A stretch of DNA of 5,211 bases, taken from JAJXYP01 sp035541855 (GTDB lineage: Bacteria; Patescibacteriota; Minisyncoccia; UBA6257; 2-01-FULL-56-20). The DNA lies in contig DATKMM010000001.1 of NCBI GenBank assembly GCA_035541855.1, positions 1 to 5,211 on the forward strand, written 5' to 3'. Under the pieces are notes generated by a model, which worked only from the letters and a program-made list of their open reading frames with translations, ran no database searches and was not told the origin of the DNA. Both the position numbers and the translations under genes were made by a program. Positions 1 through 4,751 of the stretch are shown here, one piece after another (position 1 is the first letter of the stretch; each line of letters starts with the position of its first letter).

Positions 1-189
1 GCCCCAGTTCGGATTGGGGGCTGCAACCTGCCCCCATGAAGCCGGAATCGCTAGTAATCGCGGATCAGCCACGCCGCGGTGAATACGTTCTCGAGTCCTG
101 TACTCACTGCCCGTCAAGCCAAGGGAGCCGGTAATAGGTGAAATCTCTTTCCGGGATCAGCCTAAGATCGGTGACATGGGCTAAGTCGT
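1..189 (+). rRNA. rrs: 16S rRNA, 3' region, exon 1 (gene continues off the left edge)
   Basis: Small-subunit rRNA from roughly E. coli position 1310 to U1498. The universally conserved GAATCGCTAGTAATCGCGGA lies near 45-63, GGTGAATACGTTC near 79-91, and the helix 44 start GCCCGTCA at 109-116. Exon 1 ends in AAGTCGT (183-189), which carries the decoding adenines equivalent to A1492 and A1493 at 183-184. Two positions that are normally almost invariant differ: the conserved GTACACACCGCCCGT reads GTACTCACTGCCCGT at 100-114, equivalent to A1396U and C1400U. The distance from position 1400 to 1498 is 81 nt here against 98 in E. coli, so helix 44 is shortened. The gene is interrupted after 189 by a group I intron and resumes at 693. 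Confidence 0.96.
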
Positions 190-692
190 AGAGGCAAACT
201 GCCTTTGTTGCGACTTTTAGAGGGTAACTTCTAACAACCAAATCTGGCTATATGCTGGAACATCTGAGTATCTGACATTACGATCCTGTCAACCGATCTT
301 TCATAAAGATTTAATGTTGATGTGGTATCGTGACAATATGATCAGTGCAGAAAACCAGCAGGCAACCCAATCCGATCATCGGATTGGAGAGTCCTCAGAG
401 ACTATACGCCAGACTCCTTTTTCGAGAGGAGAAATTCTTGCTTATCTGCATGGTGCATTACATGACGCGTCGCGGAATAAACGGACGCGGACACGGTTCG
501 CTCAACGATACCGGAAAGATTCATAACCCAAGCCGTGCAGTCGACCCTGATTATTGGAGGGTATTCGTCAGGAAGAAGGGTCACCGTTTGTTCATGGACC
601 GGATCGGTTCATGGCATCCGGTCAAGCAGGCAATATTTCGGGAAAGGATGAAGATATAGTCCATGCCGCATAGCGATATGCGGGGATGCATG
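190..692 (+). ncRNA. Group I self-splicing intron in 16S rRNA, inserted after the U1498 equivalent
   Basis: Joining 189 to 693 restores the conserved 16S stretch AAGTCGT-AACAAGG. P1 pairs exon AAGTCGT (183-189) with guide GCGACTT (210-216), with the expected U-G wobble at the splice site. P10 pairs 203-209 with the start of exon 2 (693-699). The intron ends in G692, as omega-G requires. Core helices seen: P2 217-223/228-234 with a GTAA loop; P3 243-248/408-413; P4 253-258/355-360; P7 400-406/655-661; P8 415-424/639-648; P9 666-672/677-683 with a GCGA loop. A small hairpin (192-196/200-204) sits in the P1 loop. Further hairpins at 273-291, 296-310 and 367-387 fit P5 and P6 extensions. The R and S elements are CAGAGACTATACG (396-408) and AAGATATAGTCC (651-662). 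The exact subgroup is not settled (IB-like is likely). Since every core helix is intact, splicing activity is probably retained. Confidence 0.93.
314..659 (+). pseudogene. Remnant of a LAGLIDADG homing endonuclease gene, frameshifted and internally deleted
   Basis: Two reading frames hold opposite ends of one protein family. In the frame of 314, codons from about 437 encode LAYLHGALHDAS, a LAGLIDADG-type first motif, followed by a basic strand with RTRFAQ (to about 508); this frame stops at 524-526. In the frame of 345, codons 513-656 encode GKIHNPSRAVDPDYW and later RIGSWHPVK, which I recognise as the C-terminal end of LAGLIDADG enzymes found in rRNA introns; the stop is at 657-659. The second LAGLIDADG motif and the middle of the protein are missing, and the two ends meet near 500-512 out of frame. 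About 90 codons remain of an expected 150-200. The stop codon lies inside the 3' strand of P7, so gene and ribozyme overlap. The endonuclease should be inactive, leaving the intron without its own homing function. The start of the original gene cannot be fixed. Confidence 0.72.
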
Positions 693-728
693 AACAAGGC
701 ACGCGTAGCGGAAGCTGTGCGTGGATCA
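693..728 (+). rRNA. rrs: 16S rRNA exon 2: helix 45 and 3' tail, without an anti-Shine-Dalgarno
   Basis: Exon 2 begins AACAAGG at the E. coli A1499 equivalent. Helix 45 is complete: CGCGTAGC pairs with GCTGTGCG around a GGAA loop, the site dimethylated by KsgA in bacteria. GGATCA (723-728) matches the conserved start of the 3' tail. In nearly all bacteria CCTCC comes next; here the sequence is ATTAAACTATCC, and no CCTCC occurs before the next gene. The mature 3' end is uncertain and placed at about 728-735. A 6-bp stem (734-739/747-752, loop CTAAAAC) follows directly and could be a processing signal; it has no T-run to make it a clear terminator. No tRNA or 23S gene follows. Confidence 0.9.
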
Positions 729-789
729 ATTAAACTATCCTAAAACGATAGTGTCGAGGTTGGAACAACTAAAAAGCTCTTTGCCGGTG

Positions 790-798
790 TGGTATACT
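790..798 (+). promoter_or_regulatory. Extended -10 promoter of the receiver-rplS-ctpA operon
   Basis: TGG-TATACT is an extended -10 element with the -10 hexamer at 793-798. No good -35 lies 17 nt upstream (770-775 reads TAAAAA), which is usual for extended -10 promoters. The predicted transcript start is about 805, only some 4 nt before the ATG at 809. The GAGG at 802-805 resembles a Shine-Dalgarno, but it is 3 nt from the ATG, too close to work as one, and lies at or before the transcript start. Confidence 0.6.
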
Positions 799-808
799 AA
801 AGAGGCAT

Positions 809-1186
809 ATGTCTGACGAAGCGAAAAGCATAATGATCATCGAGGATGACCGGTTTCTGTCATCGCTCATGAAGGCGCGTCTCGAAAAGGACGGCTTTTC
901 CGTTATCCAGGCGTTCGATGGCGAGGAGGCCATCCAGCTTTTCAAGCAGAAGACGCCGAGCCTGATCATCCTCGATCTCGTGATGCCGAAGGTGACCGGG
1001 TTCGAGGTCCTGCAGACGATATCCATCATGCCCCAGCTTTCCAAGGTGCCGGTGGTGATCCTGAGCAATCTCGCGCAGGATTCCGACATCGAGAAGGCCC
1101 GCCAGCTCGGGGCGAGGGAATACTTTGTCAAGGTCAAGGTTTCCATCGACGACCTGGTCGGGCGGGTAAAGAGCCTGTTAAATTAA
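809..1186 (+). CDS. Stand-alone response-regulator receiver domain protein
   Basis: A 125-residue CheY-like receiver with no output domain. The family's key residues are present: the acidic pair D13-D14 after strand 1 (MIIEDD), the phospho-acceptor D56 in LIILDLVMP, S86 in the Thr/Ser switch position (VVILSN), Y105 in the aromatic switch position, and K108. The protein fills one receiver fold and ends right after the last helix, so it probably acts by protein-protein contact after phosphorylation by a histidine kinase encoded elsewhere. The ATG at 809 lies 10 nt after a TATACT box, suggesting an almost leaderless mRNA. It is the first gene of an apparent operon with rplS (9 nt gap) and ctpA. 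No DNA-binding or enzymatic domain is present, so its target cannot be inferred. Confidence 0.92.
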   Translation: MSDEAKSIMIIEDDRFLSSLMKARLEKDGFSVIQAFDGEEAIQLFKQKTPSLIILDLVMPKVTGFEVLQTISIMPQLSKVPVVILSNLAQDSDIEKARQLGAREYFVKVKVSIDDLVGRVKSLLN

Positions 1187-1195
1187 AACTATATT

Positions 1196-1498
1196 ATGAT
1201 CCCATCCGATATTCTGCAGAAAATAAAGCCGGGCGCGAAGGTCAAGGTGTTCGAGGGAAAGACCCCGTTCGAGGGCCTGGTTTTGGCGCGCAAGCACGGT
1301 TCCGAGGCGGGCGCGACCTTCACGGTCCGCGCGATGGTGGCTGGCGTGGGCGTCGAGAAGGTATATCCGATCAATTCACCCTCCATCCTGAAGGTCCAGA
1401 TCGTTTCATCGCCGAAGAAGGTCCATCGTTCGAAACTGTATTTCGTCCGCGGCATTTCCGGCGCCCGGCTCCGGCAGAAGCTGGATATTTCACTGTAA
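1196..1498 (+). CDS. rplS: Ribosomal protein bL19
   Basis: A 100-residue bL19, a large-subunit protein at the interface with the small subunit. The family core is easy to follow: IKPGAKVKVFEG near residues 10-21, FEGLVLARK near 25-33, TFTVR near 41-45, GVGVEKVYPINSP near 50-62, and the basic C-terminal KLYFVRG (about residues 80-86). Compared with the usual 115 or so residues it lacks most of the N-terminal helix, so this is a trimmed version. The ATG follows the receiver gene by 9 nt (AACTATATT) and has no Shine-Dalgarno; the 20 nt upstream are almost purely A/T. Its TAA is followed at once by the ATG of ctpA. Translation is probably coupled to the upstream gene. Confidence 0.93.
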   Translation: MIPSDILQKIKPGAKVKVFEGKTPFEGLVLARKHGSEAGATFTVRAMVAGVGVEKVYPINSPSILKVQIVSSPKKVHRSKLYFVRGISGARLRQKLDISL

Positions 1499-2725
1499 AT
1501 GGCGAAAAAAAAGATACTGGAGACGGCCATTGCCGTCGTTCTCGCCTTTGCGCTCGCCGGCAGCGGTTTTTGGCTTGGCTGGTCGGCCGGACGGCAGGCG
1601 CCGGAGAATATCGTTGTCAGCGGACTTTCAAATATGACGCCGAACGGTTCGACGACCGCTCCGGCGGATTTCGGGATCTTCTGGCAGGCTTGGCAGGACA
1701 TCAACGATCTCTATCTGCGCAATCCGAGCACGACGGATGCCGCGAAGGTGCAGGGCGCGGTGGCGGGTCTCGTGAGCTCGCTCGGCGACCCGTATACGGA
1801 ATATTTTTCGCCATCCGGCAATACCCAGTTCCAGCAGGACATCACCGGTGATTTCGGCGGTATCGGCGCCGAGCTGGGCGCGAACGGGGATGGCGAGCTC
1901 GTGATCATCGCGCCGCTCGCCGGTACGCCCGCTGCCGAGGCGGGACTCAAGGCGGGCGACCAGATCGTGGACATTAACGGCAGTTCCACGGCGGCGCTTT
2001 CCGTGGATGACGCGGTAAGCGCGATCCGGGGGCCGGTGGGTTCGAAGGTGATGCTCACGATCATGCGCGATGGTTTTGCGAAACCGCAGGACTTTACGAT
2101 CACGCGCGAGACGATCAACGTGCCGAACGTGCAGTTCGCCATGAAGGGCGATGTCGCGGTGATCACGCTCAGCGAGTTCACGCAGGATGCGGATTTCGAG
2201 TTCTACCAGGCGCTCGTGAAGGCGGTGGCGGCGAACGCCAAGGGTATCGTACTTGACCTGCGCGACGATCCGGGCGGTTACCTCGAGGTGGCCGTGGACA
2301 TCGCGGGCTACTTCGTAAAGCCGGGGACGCTGGTGGTGAAGGAGGTGGGCCGAACCGTGCCGGAACAGGATTTCACGGCATCGGGCGACGGATCGCTCTC
2401 GACCTTCCCGCTCGTGGTCCTGATGGACAGCGGCTCCGCCTCGGCGGCGGAGATCCTGGCGGGCGCCCTGCACGACGACCGCGGCACGCCGCTCGTGGGA
2501 ACCCAGAGCTTCGGTAAGGGGACAGTCCAACAGCTTGAACCGCTTTCGGACGGATCTTCGATCAAGATCACGGTGGCGCACTGGGTCCTGCCGTCAGGCA
2601 AGATCATCGACCATGAGGGCCTTACGCCGGATTATGCCGTTTCAAGCACGCTTTCCGCGACGAGTACGGTCGACGCCCAGCTCGATAAGGCCTTGCAGGT
2701 CATCCAGGAGCAGATAGGGAAATAG
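1499..2725 (+). CDS. ctpA: S41-family C-terminal processing protease with PDZ domain
   Basis: A 408-residue membrane-anchored serine protease of the CtpA/Prc type, which cleaves proteins near their C terminus outside the cytoplasm. Residues 6-28 form one hydrophobic signal-anchor segment after MAKKK. A short helical domain follows (about 55-105, with LGDPYTEYF), then a PDZ domain (about 115-195, with GGIGAEL and GLKAGDQIVDING), then the protease core. The catalytic Ser-Lys dyad is S315 in SGSASAAEI and K340 in SFGKGTVQ, 25 residues apart as in Prc and D1 processing protease; Q344 matches the conserved glutamine. The usual LR-x-NPGG reads LRDDPGG at 255-260. The ATG touches the rplS stop codon with no spacer and no Shine-Dalgarno. 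The length is normal for the family. The substrate is unknown. Confidence 0.95.
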   Translation: MAKKKILETAIAVVLAFALAGSGFWLGWSAGRQAPENIVVSGLSNMTPNGSTTAPADFGIFWQAWQDINDLYLRNPSTTDAAKVQGAVAGLVSSLGDPYTEYFSPSGNTQFQQDITGDFGGIGAELGANGDGELVIIAPLAGTPAAEAGLKAGDQIVDINGSSTAALSVDDAVSAIRGPVGSKVMLTIMRDGFAKPQDFTITRETINVPNVQFAMKGDVAVITLSEFTQDADFEFYQALVKAVAANAKGIVLDLRDDPGGYLEVAVDIAGYFVKPGTLVVKEVGRTVPEQDFTASGDGSLSTFPLVVLMDSGSASAAEILAGALHDDRGTPLVGTQSFGKGTVQQLEPLSDGSSIKITVAHWVLPSGKIIDHEGLTPDYAVSSTLSATSTVDAQLDKALQVIQEQIGK

Positions 2726-2733
2726 CGCGCCTC

Positions 2734-2906
2734 CTCCCTGCCCTGCATATCCGCGAACCTGCTCCGTCTCGGGCAGCAGCTTCGGCCGCTACTCAATCTG
2801 CCGCCCTGCTTCGGCAAGCGGGCGCCCGGACAGGTTAGCGCGCGGCCAGCGGCTGTCGCCGGTCTCACTCGCCTCCATCGGGTTCTCGGATCTGCAGGGC
2901 AGGGAG
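2734..2906. repeat. Inverted-repeat-bounded GC-rich intergenic element of unknown type
   Basis: The arms 2734-2763 and 2877-2906 are inverted copies of each other, identical at 26 of 30 positions; the outer 19 bp (starting CTCCCTGCCCTGCA) have one mismatch. The left arm starts 8 nt after the ctpA stop codon. The interior is GC-rich and holds several short potential stems, two of them with TTCG loops (near 2780 and 2815), plus AACCTG...CAGGTT complementarity between the left arm and about 2832. No convincing reading frame, target-site duplication or T-run at either edge is seen. It could be the closing stem of a folded RNA (about 173 nt) or a MITE-like element with terminal inverted repeats. 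Confidence 0.5.
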
Positions 2907-2920
2907 ATCGCCGCTATCTT

Positions 2921-2960
2921 AGAAAAATATAAATAGGCCACGAAGGTGGCTATTTATATA
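2921..2960 (-). terminator. Rho-independent terminator of rpmA-rplI, possibly bidirectional
   Basis: A 14-bp hairpin (2927-2941/2946-2959, loop GAAG, one bulged G at 2936) has a GC-rich top and an A/T-rich base. Read on the minus strand it is followed by TTTTTCT, giving a good terminator for the rpmA-rplI transcript about 100 nt after the rplI stop. Read on the plus strand it ends in TATTTATATACC, so it may also stop transcription from ctpA. In the remaining intergenic sequence at 2961-3056 I see no gene or clear signal. Confidence 0.6.
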
Positions 2961-3056
2961 CCAAACGAAGGTGCAGCTTAGCAGATCAATATGCATAGTG
3001 CAAACACTTGTGAGAGATTCCTGCGTCTCAGCGGGGTGTCCGAGCGGGCCGGCGAG

Positions 3057-3503
3057 CTACTCCGCCTTCACGACGACCTTCAGTTCCGCGGTGACGCCCT
3101 TCTTCAGGTCGAGCTGAACCGCATGGGTGCCAGGTTCCTTGATCGGGCGGTCGAGCGTGATGTCGATGCGCTCGGTCGTGATGAGCTTGTGCTCGCGCAG
3201 CGCTTTCAGGACCGATTCCTTGTTCACCGAGCCGAAGACCGAGCCATCCCTGCCCTTCTTCAGGTCGAACTCGATGCTCATGCCGCCGATCTTCCGCGCG
3301 ACCTCCTCGAGATGTTTTTTGACCTCGATCTCCTTCGCGTCGTGTTCCGCTTTCATTTTTTCGAGCTTCTTGAGCGAGGTCGGGTTCGCCGGCTCAGCGA
3401 GCTTGTTCGGGAACAAAAAATTGCGCGCATACCCGTCGCGCACCTCGCGCACCTCGAACTTCTTACCGATCCCGCGGACGTCTTCAAGGATAATGACTTT
3501 CAT
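3057..3503 (-). CDS. rplI: Ribosomal protein bL9
   Basis: A 148-residue bL9 of normal length; it binds 23S rRNA near the base of the L1 stalk and reaches towards neighbouring ribosomes. The N-terminal rRNA-binding domain is clear: MKVIILEDVRGIGKK, then DGYARNFLFPNKLA (about residues 23-36). A long charged helix follows (about 43-75), then the C-terminal domain with GSVFGSVN (about 87-94) and KEPGTHAVQLDL (about 122-133). The start follows the rpmA stop by 12 nt (CAGCCATTCTTC, read in the gene's direction), a pyrimidine-rich spacer with no Shine-Dalgarno, so translation is probably coupled to rpmA. From family knowledge, bL9 is absent in some CPR groups, so its presence helps narrow the lineage. 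Confidence 0.96.
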   Translation of the reverse strand: MKVIILEDVRGIGKKFEVREVRDGYARNFLFPNKLAEPANPTSLKKLEKMKAEHDAKEIEVKKHLEEVARKIGGMSIEFDLKKGRDGSVFGSVNKESVLKALREHKLITTERIDITLDRPIKEPGTHAVQLDLKKGVTAELKVVVKAE

Positions 3504-3515
3504 GAAGAATGGCTG

Positions 3516-3788
3516 CTATATGACGCTGACCGTCGTCGCCGTCCGCCGCGAACCGTCGAACTTCATTTTGGTTTTCGAACTGAATTTTACCGTGCCGTTC
3601 TTTCCCGCATAAAGAGTGTCGTCGCCCGCCCGAAGAACGCCCGTGCCCGGGAGATAGCGGGTGCCGCGCTGGCGGAGGATGATCTGGCCGACGAGGGCCT
3701 TCCCGCCGTGGTTGATCTTGACGCCAAGCCGCTTCGCGATGGAGTCGCGGCCGAGTTTGGTGGAACCTATCGCTTTGGTATGGGCCAT
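3516..3788 (-). CDS. rpmA: Ribosomal protein bL27
   Basis: A 90-residue bL27, whose N-terminal tail reaches the peptidyl-transferase centre. The opening MAHTKAIGSTKLGRDS matches the family, as do AKRLGVK (about residues 18-24), RQRGTRYLPGTGV (about 39-51) and the end of the fold at KMKFDGSRR. There is no N-terminal extension of the kind removed by a protease in Firmicutes. It is the first gene of a minus-strand pair with rplI. The usual partner rplU is not upstream; the neighbouring gene is instead a divergent exonuclease. The ATG lies 9 nt after a TAAAAT box, so the mRNA should be nearly leaderless. Confidence 0.96.
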   Translation of the reverse strand: MAHTKAIGSTKLGRDSIAKRLGVKINHGGKALVGQIILRQRGTRYLPGTGVLRAGDDTLYAGKNGTVKFSSKTKMKFDGSRRTATTVSVI

Positions 3789-3797
3789 AGTTCTGTC

Positions 3798-3826
3798 ATT
3801 TTATGCTACAATACAGGCAATGTCAA
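3798..3826 (-). promoter_or_regulatory. Sigma-70-type promoter of rpmA-rplI
   Basis: Read on the minus strand: TTGACA (3826-3821), a 17-nt spacer, then TAAAAT (3803-3798). This is a perfect -35, ideal spacing and a good -10. The predicted start near 3791 leaves a leader of about 3 nt before the rpmA ATG (3788). The -35 box overlaps the first codons of the divergent exonuclease gene. Confidence 0.78.
3804..3812 (+). promoter_or_regulatory. Extended -10 promoter of the exonuclease gene
   Basis: TGC-TACAAT is an extended -10 element with the hexamer at 3807-3812; no clear -35 is seen. The ATG at 3820 begins 7 nt after the hexamer, so the predicted start point falls within a base of the A of the ATG. 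It lies inside the spacer of the divergent rpmA promoter, so both polymerases would compete for the same DNA. Confidence 0.62.
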
Positions 3827-4539
3827 CCACGAACAAGCTGGTTTTGGACATCGAGACCATCGGGGAAGATTTCGATAAGCTGGACCACGCGACCCAGGAA
3901 AACCTGACCCGCTGGATCAAAAAGGACTCGGACAACGAAAGCGAATACCAGCTGGCGCTCCAGGACCTGAAGAGCGGCCTGGGCTTTTCCCCGCTTACGG
4001 GCGAGATCGTGGCCATCGGCCTGCTTGATTATTACAAAAACGAGGGCGCGGTCTATTACCAGGCACCGGGGCAGAAGAACGAGGAGCTAAAGGAGGACGG
4101 CATCCAGTTCAAGCAGATGGCGGAAGAGGAAATGCTCCGGAAGTTCTGGGAGCTGGCGTCGCGGTACCAGGTTTTCATCACGTTCAACGGGCGCGCGTTC
4201 GACATCCCGTTTCTCGTTATCCGGTCGGCGATCAAGGGTATCCGGCCGACGAAGGACCTCATGCGCGGGCGGTATCTCTACCAGAACAATCCTGAAGCGC
4301 TCCATATCGATCTCGCCGAGCAGCTTTCGTTTTACGGCGCCACGCGGCGAAAAGGCAGTTTGCACCTTTGGAGCCGCGCATTCGGCATCCCGAGCCCCAA
4401 GTCCGGCGGCGTGACCGGCGACGATGTCGGCCCGCTGTTCAAAAAAGGGAAATTTCTGGATATCGCGAAGTATAACGTCGGCGACATCCGGGCCACGCGG
4501 GAGCTGTACGCGAAGTGGGAGCAGTATTTAAGCTTTTGA
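3820..4539 (+). CDS. Predicted 3'-5' exonuclease, DEDDy fold, related to the PolB proofreading domain
   Basis: A 239-residue protein with the three motifs of DEDD exonucleases. Motif I is LVLDIETIG with D10 and E12. Motif II is TFNGRAFDIPFL with D128. Motif III is YNVGDIRATRELY with Y218 and D222, the Y-x3-D spacing of the DEDDy class. The family is the stand-alone exonuclease similar to the proofreading domain of family B polymerases; it should remove 3' nucleotides from DNA (or RNA) using two metal ions. No polymerase domain is attached, and the length is normal for a stand-alone enzyme. The ATG at 3820 is chosen because an extended -10 box lies 7 nt before it and upstream in-frame codons run into the divergent rpmA. 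The biological substrate is not evident. Confidence 0.9.
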   Translation: MSTTNKLVLDIETIGEDFDKLDHATQENLTRWIKKDSDNESEYQLALQDLKSGLGFSPLTGEIVAIGLLDYYKNEGAVYYQAPGQKNEELKEDGIQFKQMAEEEMLRKFWELASRYQVFITFNGRAFDIPFLVIRSAIKGIRPTKDLMRGRYLYQNNPEALHIDLAEQLSFYGATRRKGSLHLWSRAFGIPSPKSGGVTGDDVGPLFKKGKFLDIAKYNVGDIRATRELYAKWEQYLSF

Positions 4540-4564
4540 TCTAAGCTGGATTTAATCCTGGCAT

Positions 4565-4572
4565 GGTACGAT
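4565..4572 (+). promoter_or_regulatory. Possible extended -10 promoter of the small membrane protein gene
   Basis: An incomplete extended element (TGG starting at 4564) leads into TACGAT at 4567-4572. The ATG at 4579 is 6 nt after the hexamer, placing the predicted transcript start on the A of the ATG. No good -35 is visible, so transcription could also come from the exonuclease promoter. Confidence 0.45.
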
Positions 4573-4578
4573 GGCGGG

Positions 4579-4722
4579 ATGGGTGCCTATAAAAATGAGA
4601 TCGTCCTTGGCGCGGTCATTTTCATTGTTGCGTCTTTGAGCTTCGGCCTGGGTTATTTGGCGAACCGCGAGTTCAACCATGCGCCGATCGTGATCGGGCA
4701 ATGCACAGGGGCGGCGCGTTGA
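4579..4722 (+). CDS. Small single-pass membrane protein, N-terminal anchor
   Basis: A 47-residue protein beginning MGAYKNEIV. Residues 8-28 form one hydrophobic segment (VLGAVIFIVASLSFGLGYLA), followed by a polar stretch NREFNHAPIVIGQCTGAAR. This resembles the N-terminal anchor plus ANRE-HAPI motif that I recall from small Parcubacteria proteins, some of which carry a further extracellular domain; here the frame stops at 4720-4722 with nothing appended, so it may be a short form or a truncated copy. The ATG sits 6 nt after a possible -10 box and 39 nt after the exonuclease stop. Coding is supported by GC-rich third positions and the clean membrane segment. Function unknown. Confidence 0.6.
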   Translation: MGAYKNEIVLGAVIFIVASLSFGLGYLANREFNHAPIVIGQCTGAAR

Positions 4723-4747
4723 CAGTTGCCCATTACGGGGGTAATTT
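4719..4747 (+). promoter_or_regulatory. Promoter of the last transcription unit
   Basis: TTGACA (4719-4724) is a perfect -35, followed by a 17-nt spacer and TAATTT (4742-4747), a weak -10. The -35 overlaps the stop codon of the small membrane protein gene. The predicted start is about 4752-4755, next to a GTG at 4752. Confidence 0.55.
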
Positions 4748-4751
4748 AAAA

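Noticed and set aside
729..790. A second intron after GGATCA hiding the CCTCC
   Set aside because: No CCTCC with a flanking 16S tail and no group I or II end signals were found before the receiver gene's promoter; kept only as an alternative in the anti-SD finding.
801..805. AGAGG as a Shine-Dalgarno of the receiver gene
   Set aside because: Only 3 nt separate it from the ATG, it lies at or before the predicted transcript start, and the 16S tail has no complementary CCTCC.
1628..2581. 317-codon minus-strand open frame inside ctpA
   Set aside because: Shadow of the GC-rich ctpA codons; arginine-rich, no domain, opposite an intact protease gene.
3031..3057. tRNA-Ser/Leu-like 5' end (GCGGGGTGTCCGAGCGGG)
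   Set aside because: The D-arm does not pair fully, and the sequence runs straight into the rplI stop codon with no anticodon arm, T-arm or acceptor 3' strand. Probably chance.
3661..3819. Upstream extension of the exonuclease frame by 53 codons
   Set aside because: It would overlap rpmA and its promoter; the DEDD motif I lies just after the 3820 ATG, as expected for a full-length domain, and a -10 box sits 7 nt upstream of that ATG.
2991..3878. 295-codon plus-strand open frame over rplI and rpmA
   Set aside because: It is antisense to two certain ribosomal protein genes and its sequence is composition-driven (rich in R, L, D, E with no motifs).
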